From Cylindrotheca closterium (lineage: Eukaryota; Bacillariophyta; Bacillariophyceae; Bacillariales; Bacillariaceae): 12,744 nt of DNA. The stretch spans positions 1 to 12,744 of the forward strand of contig CAKOGP040001948.1 of NCBI GenBank assembly GCA_933822405.4. Reading direction: 5' to 3'. Both the position numbers and the translations under genes were made by a program. The notes beneath the pieces were generated by a model. The model made no database searches. It was not told where the DNA came from and saw nothing but the letters and a program-made list of their open reading frames with translations. Positions 6,756 to 12,744 of the stretch are shown piece by piece. Numbering within the stretch: the stretch's first letter is position 1; every line of letters starts with the position of its first letter.

Positions 6756-7212
6756 TCAGAAGTTCACGCATTGGGGAATCTTTGTCAACTACGAACGTAT
6801 TGAAATGCGCTATGCGAATCAATCCCCCAGCCAAGCAGCCCAGCCAACTACGATACAGTAAAGGCCAATTGTGATTGGCTAATTGGCAAGGAACTTATGC
6901 GCTTTGGCGATTCATACCTAAAGTAAATAATACTTTTCACTTTTTCAGTATGACTACACTGCTTTTTTTACAACTCTTCGGCCCTCGATTGTCTACAACA
7001 AATACGGTACTTAAGATGCTAGCCTGCACCGAAGTTGAATCAACATTGAAATTAAAATCTTGGTTCACAATTTTCTAAAATTGGCGTTCGTGCTAACTAC
7101 CACCTGTTTTCCATCGAAATCTGTCGCACATTTTCGCGCGGCAAAACTGTTTTGCGCTCGGATCCACTAGAGTTTCAGGTTGACTTTCACATTTCTCATC
7201 ATCACTGCAATC
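6756..7212 (+). promoter_or_regulatory. Upstream region of cpn60 with clustered CCAAT boxes
   Basis: No gene is supported in these 457 bp. CCAAT occurs at 6865-6869 on the plus strand, and as ATTGG at 6874-6878 and 6882-6886, so three boxes lie within 22 bp, about 330 bp before the Cpn60 start. CCAAT is the NF-Y recognition core in eukaryotes. Whether it drives this gene is unknown. I found no clean heat-shock element. Confidence 0.4.
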
Positions 7213-9049
7213 ATGATTCGATCCAATCTTCTCTCGACTAAGGTCGCTTCGCGCTTCGCCTTCAAGAATAATGGATCTCTCCGATATATGAGCAAAGAGA
7301 TCAAGTTCGGCGTTGAAGGACGCGCTGCAATGCTTATTGGAGTTGAAACACTTGCAGATGCCGTTCAGGTGAGAAAAACGAGCCATTGGGAGCGCAGGAG
7401 AAAGTACTACTGTCTGCTCAGAAAAATCACAATCTTGCCACGAAACACCTCACACTTGTTTTTACTTTGATGAACTATAGGTAACCTTGGGACCAAAAGG
7501 ACGGAATGCTATCATTGCCCAGCCTTACGGGCCACCGAAGATCACAAAGGATGGCGTCACCGTCGCTAAATCGATCGATTTCGAAGATCCATTCGAAGAT
7601 ATGGGAGCACAACTTATCAAGAGTGTTGCCTCCAAGACCAACGATATCGCTGGGGATGGTACTACAACTGCTACAGTTCTTGCCCGGGCCATCTATTCGG
7701 AGGGATGCAAAGCCGTTGCCGCTGGATTGGACCCACAAGACCTTTTCCGAGGAATTAACCTTGCCGTCGACAAGGTCGTCAAAACACTCGGAGAGATCAG
7801 TCGGCCAATCACTTCAAAGGAGGAAATTACACAGGTTGGAACCATCTCTTCAAACTCCGATGCCGAAATTGGACAACTCCTCTCGGATGCAATGGAACGA
7901 GTTGGAAAGGAGGGTGTTATTACAGTCCAGGATGGTAAGACTTTGGAGAACGAATTAGAGGTTGTAGAAGGAATGAAGTTCGAGCGCGGATTTATCAGCC
8001 CATACTTTATCACTGATGCAAAGACCCAGACCTGTGTCCTAGAAAACCCAATGATCTTGCTCGTCGAAAAGAAGGTCAGCAGTTTGCAACAACTTGTTCC
8101 AATTTTGGAGTCTGTCATCAAGAGCCAGTCGTCTTTGCTAATTGTTGCTGAAGATGTAGAGAGTGAAGCTCTTGCAACTCTGGTTGTCAACAAACTTCGT
8201 GCGGGCATTAAGGTTTGTGCAGTGAAGGCCCCAGGGTTCGGTGACAACAGAAAGGCCACAATGCAAGATCTCGCACTCCTTACTGGTGGAACTGTAATTT
8301 CGGAAGAGACCGGAATGAAGCTTGAAGAAGTCACACCTGATCATCTTGGAACATGCAAGAAGATTGAAGTTGACAAGAACAACACTGTTATCTTGGATGG
8401 CGGCGGCGACCCTGCTGGGATTAAAGAGAGATGCGAATTGATTCGACACTCTATCGACACCACTAAGTCTGATTACGAGCGCGAAAAACTCCAAGAACGG
8501 CTGGCTAAGATATCTGGGGGAGTTGCAGTTATCAGAGTTGGGGGAGCCTCCGAAGTTGAGGTTAGTGAAAAGAAGGATCGTGTGGTTGATGCCCTTAATG
8601 CCACTCGTGCAGCTGTTGAAGAAGGAATTGTTCCCGGAGGAGGCAAGGCACTTCTATATTGCTCTACCCTTTTGGATGAGGTTGCGGATGGTGCAAAGAA
8701 CATGGACCAAAAGATTGGAGTTCAAATTATTCAACGAGCACTTCGAGCTCCACTTTCGACCATTGCGAAGAATGCCGGAGAAGAAGGAGCTGTCGTCTGT
8801 GGTGAATTGTGCAAGAAGGGTGTTGAAATTTCATACGGTTTTGATGCAGCTAATGGTATTTATACAGACATGTTTGAAGCTGGAATTATCGACCCGACAA
8901 AGGTTACCAGAACAGGAATCGTTGATGCCGCATCTGTCGCAGGACTTTTGACGACATCTGAGTCAATGATAGTTGATAAGCCACAACAAGGAGGTGCATC
9001 AGGAGGACCACCAATGGGAGGCATGGGTGGCATGCCAGGTATGATGTAA
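7213..9049 (+). CDS. cpn60: Mitochondrial chaperonin Cpn60 (Hsp60, GroEL family)
   Basis: Two exons (7213-7368 and 7481-9049) joined over a 112-nt GT-AG intron give 574 residues, the normal Hsp60 length. It forms the ring-shaped ATPase that folds imported proteins in the mitochondrial matrix. The first 25 or so residues ([19 protein letters not shown]) form a basic presequence. The mature part then starts [11 protein letters not shown], as in mitochondrial Hsp60. Visible landmarks are TLGPKGRN at 54-61 and [10 protein letters not shown], then [12 protein letters not shown] from about residue 110, where the nucleotide-contacting Asp lies. [12 protein letters not shown], the chaperonin signature, comes later with the conserved catalytic Asp just before it (VVDALNATR). 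The C-terminus is the flexible Gly-Met tail ([10 protein letters not shown]). The mitochondrial rather than plastid form is favoured by the presequence and by the Gly-Met tail. The frame is intact throughout. Confidence 0.97.
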
Positions 9050-9154
9050 AGTTATTTCGGAATCCAAGTTGTACATACAGAATTTAGAGCTATCCCTAGT
9101 TGTGAAGTGCTGCACGATGATCGACGGTCTCTTAGATCATGCACGCCACAAGCA
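9050..9154. other. Short convergent intergenic region
   Basis: Only 105 bp separate the stop codons of two convergent genes. Their 3' untranslated regions probably overlap. No clear hairpin terminator is visible or expected in a eukaryote. Confidence 0.5.
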
Positions 9155-10820
9155 TCAATCGTCCTCATCTGAGCTACAGGCGGTTAATGCGATAGAAGTT
9201 GGACTTTCCCGTCCGCAATCGGGCTGATAGGTGTTTGGATTTTGATTGTGCATCCAGAATGTGATTGCGTTGACGAAGTCTTGATAAGTTACTCTGCGAA
9301 GGTTGCGAAAGTGCTCCAGCAGCTTCTCTTGTTGCATCCGAGATTGGCAATCGTTCTTCTTAGTTTGGGAAGATTCGGGAAAGATGTCTATGTCATTTCT
9401 TGTTTGCTTGGGACAGCTGCGAGGGCGGTGCTTCTGCAGTGCGGCACTTTGAATGCACTCTCGAACTGGTGCCATCGCGGCTTCTCGAGTTAGATGCTCG
9501 AGGTCGGCACCTGACCATCCATCTGTAGCTGCTGCAATGTCGCCCAATTGCTCTCTGGAAATACTAGTTTCGATTCCTTTTAGGAGACGATTGACTATTC
9601 GTCTTCGATCACGTAGAGAAGGAAGACCAACAACTACGCGAATAGAGAATCGACGCACGAGTGCGGGGTCGCAGTCCTCAGGGCGATTTGTTGCCGCCAC
9701 TATAATTATTCGCAATCTGTGTTGTAGAGTACAGGATACAGCATCTACACTTGAGGATTCGTTTTCGCAAGTTGTGAATTCGGTATTGTGACATCTATCC
9801 GTTGAACTGTATTGCACTGTATTGATACGATTCAGTTGGATCAGCAATTCGGCCAAGACTCTTCGAGAACACCCGTCACTTGCCGTTTGCTCCATGTTAG
9901 ATGTACCATGACCACCTCGGGCTTGGCCAAGGGCATCAAGTTCATCGAAAAATAAAACGGCACATTTACTATTCATCTTGTCGGCCTCTTGAGCCGCTAC
10001 AATAAAGAGTTAAACAATTTGTTGGGGCTCATATATTGAGTGTATCGATGTCTTACAACGCAAAAGCTTTCAATCGACTCACCCTTCTGGAACAAGGAGC
10101 GAATAGACGCTTCTGATTCTCCCACAAATTTACTAAGGATATCAGATGGACCAACTGGCAAAAAGGCCGCCTCTGCCTCCTCTGCCAGTGCTTTGGCTAA
10201 CTCTGTTTTCCCGCATCCAGGTGGACCGTACATGAAAATCGAAGTCGGGTTGGCTCGAATTCCTAAAGGGGAAAAAGCAAAAAAGCAAACAAGTAAACCA
10301 TTGAGGCATATGTGAAAAATGGTTTATCAACTCAACAAAACGAACCTGTCAGTATGCTATCGGCAAGATGAGACGGCAAAGCCAATGGCAAGAGGACTTC
10401 TTCTAGGCGGAGCTTGACATGGCGATGTCCAATAATGTCACAGAAGTTTGGATGTTTCTCGTGCCTTTTGCGTTTCTTTGGGCAATTTGACTGTGCTTTG
10501 CTTGTATGACTGTGTTCTTCCACCTTTCCCTCGATGTTCTCGGAATTTCCGTCGCATTGGGGGGAATTTTGAGTGCCAACTTCCAGAATGCACTGGACAC
10601 TTTCCTCTTTCGATGTATCCACTTTTTTTCCGTTGGAAACTTGGCCATCGTCCCATCCCATCCATGCAACAAGTTCATGTTGGGGCAATGATAGCTCCAC
10701 CTCTCCTTGTTGTAAGGCGGTTTCCAGTTCTGCTGTGCCGCGCCGCAAAATCTTTCTTGGTGGTGGCAAAGAAAAAGGCCCCAAAGGCTGCTCTCTAGAG
10801 TGTTCTACGGCAGCGACCAT
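9155..10820 (-). CDS. AAA ATPase of the katanin/Vps4-like clade, with a nuclear localisation signal
   Basis: Three exons (10820-10346, 10262-10083, 9996-9155) joined over GT-AG introns of 83 and 86 nt give 498 residues. The start is the ATG at 10820; the longer open frame begins at a TTG. A disordered N-terminal half (about 1-120) includes PKKRKRH, a strong nuclear localisation signal. The AAA core begins at FCDIIGH. Walker A is GPPGCGKT (171-178), Walker B LFFDELDAL (D236, E237), sensor 1 Asn is near 322 (VAATNRPED), and paired arginine fingers RRF lie at 333-334. The SDILSKFVGESE pore-side segment and a single AAA domain point to the Vps4/katanin/spastin group. About 35 extra residues (roughly 276-312) lie between Walker B and sensor 1. 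No MIT or microtubule-binding domain is visible. The C-terminus has a VTYQDFVNAI helix and ends acidic (SSDEDD). It likely remodels protein complexes in the nucleus; the substrate is unknown. Confidence 0.85.
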
Positions 10821-11013
10821 CTTACAATACAACAGATGAGTGACGATAAATCACAGCTGCGACTACGGGAGGAATGAAACACAAGCCAACGAAGCAAACG
10901 AGTTGGAAGAAAAATGGTTTGCTTCAAAAAAGTTCGAAAATGATGTTGGTGATCCTCCGTTCATTCATTCATAGGATGAGTCGCACTCGTGACTCACTTT
11001 TCTGGCGTCAGCC
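10821..11013 (-). promoter_or_regulatory. Upstream region of the AAA ATPase gene, bounded by a transposon
   Basis: Only about 190 bp lie between the ATPase start and the presumed left end of the Harbinger element. The stretch includes a TTCATTCATTCAT run near 10960. No defined promoter motif is evident. Confidence 0.35.
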
Positions 11014-11184
11014 TTAGGCCACTTCCACGCGAACCCGAAACTGACGATTGGCCGGACTTTTCCGCGCGCAGTTTCCGTTTTGAAGAAAAATCGTTTCCGC
11101 ACGATCATTTTCCCTCCAAAACTGGGCCAGTTTGCTGAAAATCCTGATCAGAAACTGATAAATTGGCCATTTGGTCAGTCACCG

Positions 11185-11205
11185 AAACTGAAAACTGAAA
11201 ACTGA
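11185..11205 (+). repeat. AAACTGA tandem repeat in the transposon leader
   Basis: AAACTGA is repeated exactly three times at 11185, 11192 and 11199. Single or partial copies occur near 11037, 11117, 11151 and 11213, and inverted CAGTTT near 11070 and 11129. This is probably a subterminal transposase-binding cluster. Confidence 0.65.
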
Positions 11206-11278
11206 TCAAGTCAAACTGATTGCCTCCACCACCGAACCCAATGCAACTGTAAAATCATTTTCATCACTATTTTTCAAC

Positions 11279-12744
11279 ATGAGCTCAAGCGAGAAGTCAA
11301 GCGACAGCTCCATGAACAGCAGCAGTGGAATGTCTGCCAGTATTGATTCAAGCACTGACTCTAGCATGGACTCAAGCGCCAACTCAAGCCTTGACTCAAG
11401 CCTTGACTCAAGCCTCGACTCAAGTCTCGACTCAAGCATGAGTGGTGGCAGCTCCACAATCAGCGACCCATTCCATGTCTTTGAATACATTTTCGACTTC
11501 CGCATGGACGACTTTTTCCTGGAGTTGGGGATCGTGTCAGATTTGTTCGATTTCGGTTTTGACGAAGATGAGGGATCATCCTCCGAGTCTGGTTATGAAA
11601 GGGAAGATATGAGGGGCAGGGGCCCAAGAGCTCCAAGAGTGGCGAGGAATCCCTACAATGGGCCATTCTACAATGTCTACATCAAGAACGCTGATGAGCA
11701 CAATGCAAATGACATGGGCTCCGTATGGGACCAGGAGAGCACACTAGCAAAAGGGTTTCGGCGCAGGTTTGGTATCCCTTATTCCTCTTTTGATGCCATT
11801 GCCAAAGATTGGGATTTAGACGGTGAATACAGAGCACCAAAGAGTAGAAACGGCGCAAGAAGAATTGATTCTAGGATCTTGATTATGGGTTCCCTTGGAA
11901 TCCTCACTCAAGATCTCACGTTCGATTGGATGGAACTGGTGACTGACACAAGCAAGTCTCTGAACCATTTCTTTTTTATGAAATTTACCTTTTGGTTCCG
12001 CAAATGCTACTCAAAGGAATGGATAAAGTTTCCAGAGTGTAGTCAATCAATAGCTAAGGTGAGTTTTGGTGTGCCATGCAAAGTAACGAACTCATATGTC
12101 GACTCACTGAGCTCTGTTCTTCTTCGTTATCTGAAACTAGGTAATGGACTTTTACACTCTACTTGGTTTTCCTGGATGTATTGGATCAATTGACTGTGTC
12201 CATGTTGGCTGGGATGGGTGCTCAGCTGGTTACCGTTCGGATGCGTGCGGAAAAGAAGGCTATCCAACTTTGTCCTTTGAAGTCATCGTGTCGCACACTA
12301 GAAGAATTCTCTCCGTAAGTCAAGCCTTCTGGGGATCATGGAATGACAAGACTATTGTTACATATGATGAGATGATTCGAAAGATCAAGGGTGTGGGTAA
12401 GTATGGGGAGCAAACAATGTATAAGGATTTTGTCTGGCGGACTCGCACAGTGGATGGTTCTGTTATTGTTCATAAGGGGGTTTATGTCATCTGCGATGGT
12501 GGATACCTTGAATGGCCAGAGTTGATCCCTCCGTACAAGTCACAAATTCCAGGATCCGCAGACTATCGCTGGTCCAAATGGCTCAAAAGTCTTAGGAAAG
12601 ATGTGGAATGTTTGTTTGGTATCTTGAAGGCGAGGTTCGCTTGTCTAAAAAATCGTTCAAGGTTCAATGACAAGGAGACAATTGAAACTGTCTTCCACTG
12701 TTGCTGCATTATGCACAACATAAACCACCACTTTGATAAGTATG
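11279..12744 (+). CDS. Harbinger-type (DDE_Tnp_4 / plant transposon protein) transposase, 3' partial
   Basis: Two exons, 11279-12058 and 12141 onward, join in phase 0 over an 82-nt GT-AG intron and stay open to the window end, giving at least 461 residues. Residues 1-60 are almost pure Ser, Asp and Met and include six 12-bp repeats encoding an (N/D)SS(L) pattern. A charged linker follows, then NPYNGPFYNVYIKNADEHN and the helical block RRFGIPYSSFDAI typical of plant-type Harbinger transposases. The catalytic triad is visible: D278 in GSIDCVHVGWD, D379 in VICDGGY and E416 in RKDVECLFGILKARF. No stop or frameshift was found, so this copy may encode an active enzyme. It would cut and paste the element using TIR and subterminal binding. 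The very acidic Ser-rich N-terminus is unusual and may be a regulatory or phosphorylated tail. Confidence 0.9.
11369..11440 (+). repeat. 12-bp coding repeat (SLDS)n in the transposase N-terminus
   Basis: Six 12-bp units (consensus GACTCAAGCCTT) at 11369, 11381, 11393, 11405, 11417 and 11429 encode residues 31-54. The period is a multiple of three, so length changes keep the frame. The antisense strand also stays open here, but I treat that as a by-product. Confidence 0.85.

Larger units (their letters stand above)
11017..12744 (+). mobile_element. Harbinger-type DNA transposon, left end and transposase; right end beyond the window
   Basis: The candidate left end starts GGCCACTTCCACGCGAAC, directly after TTA (11014-11016). 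TTA/TAA is the preferred 3-bp target of PIF/Harbinger elements, and GGCC starts are common there. The leader to the transposase is full of AAACTGA words. The element is cut by the window edge, so neither the matching terminus nor the second TTA can be checked. It differs from the decayed element at 1346-2694 in termini, subterminal motif and transposase sequence. Confidence 0.55.

Noticed and set aside
6875..7078. Plus-strand 67-codon ORF upstream of cpn60
   Set aside because: Low-complexity hydrophobic translation in an AT-rich intergenic region, starting at a non-ATG codon, with no recognisable motif.
7693..8334. Minus-strand 213-codon ORF inside cpn60
   Set aside because: It is antisense to a highly conserved coding sequence, Ser/Thr-rich as antisense shadows usually are, with no homology I recognise.
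11206..11505. Minus-strand ORF with an ESRL repeat
   Set aside because: It is the antisense of the 12-bp Ser/Asp repeats in the transposase.

Overview
The window looks like nuclear DNA of a photosynthetic stramenopile, most probably a diatom. The genes carry short GT-AG introns (about 76 to 230 nt), intergenic gaps are small, and the gene set is eukaryotic: a mitochondrial Cpn60, a longin R-SNARE, a Golgi-type nucleotide-sugar transporter and an AAA ATPase. PIF/Harbinger-type DNA transposons flank the genes on both sides. The assignment to diatoms is inference; no species marker is visible.

Layout. Positions 176-2822 read as a nested transposon block. The outer, probably non-autonomous element has imperfect terminal inverted repeats and is packed with CGTCAA/TTGACG palindromes, 21-bp and 30-bp tandem repeats and a long hairpin. 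It also holds one unrecognised minus-strand ORF of 133 codons (598-999). A 1349-bp PIF/Harbinger remnant (1346-2694) sits inside it, with matching inverted termini and a 3-bp TCA duplication. The remnant keeps a decayed N-terminal transposase fragment and, on the opposite strand, a frameshifted Cys/His-rich second ORF.

From about 3200 to 10820 lies an ordinary gene-dense island. On the minus strand are a four-exon VAMP7-like R-SNARE (3201-4282) and a single-exon GDP-fucose-transporter-like protein (4675-5685). Across a 294-bp shared upstream region comes a three-exon, mitochondrially targeted IscA/HesB-fold protein that lacks the usual cysteines (5980-6755). Next is a two-exon mitochondrial chaperonin Cpn60 (7213-9049). 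Convergent to it is a three-exon nuclear-looking AAA ATPase (9155-10820, minus). Only the largest exon of each spliced gene shows up as an obvious ORF; I rebuilt the exon joins by hand from splice sites and reading-frame continuity.

From about 11014 to the window end is a second, apparently intact Harbinger-type element. Its two-exon transposase has a Ser/Asp-rich N-terminus and a recognisable DDE core, and it runs off the window.

No single pathway unites the genes. Two act in the endomembrane system (VAMP7-like, GDP-sugar transporter) and two in mitochondria (IscA-like, Cpn60). The least ordinary items are the cysteine-less IscA-like protein, the AAA ATPase with an insertion inside its AAA core, and the architecture of the nested transposon. 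I did not find a convincing new multi-gene system.
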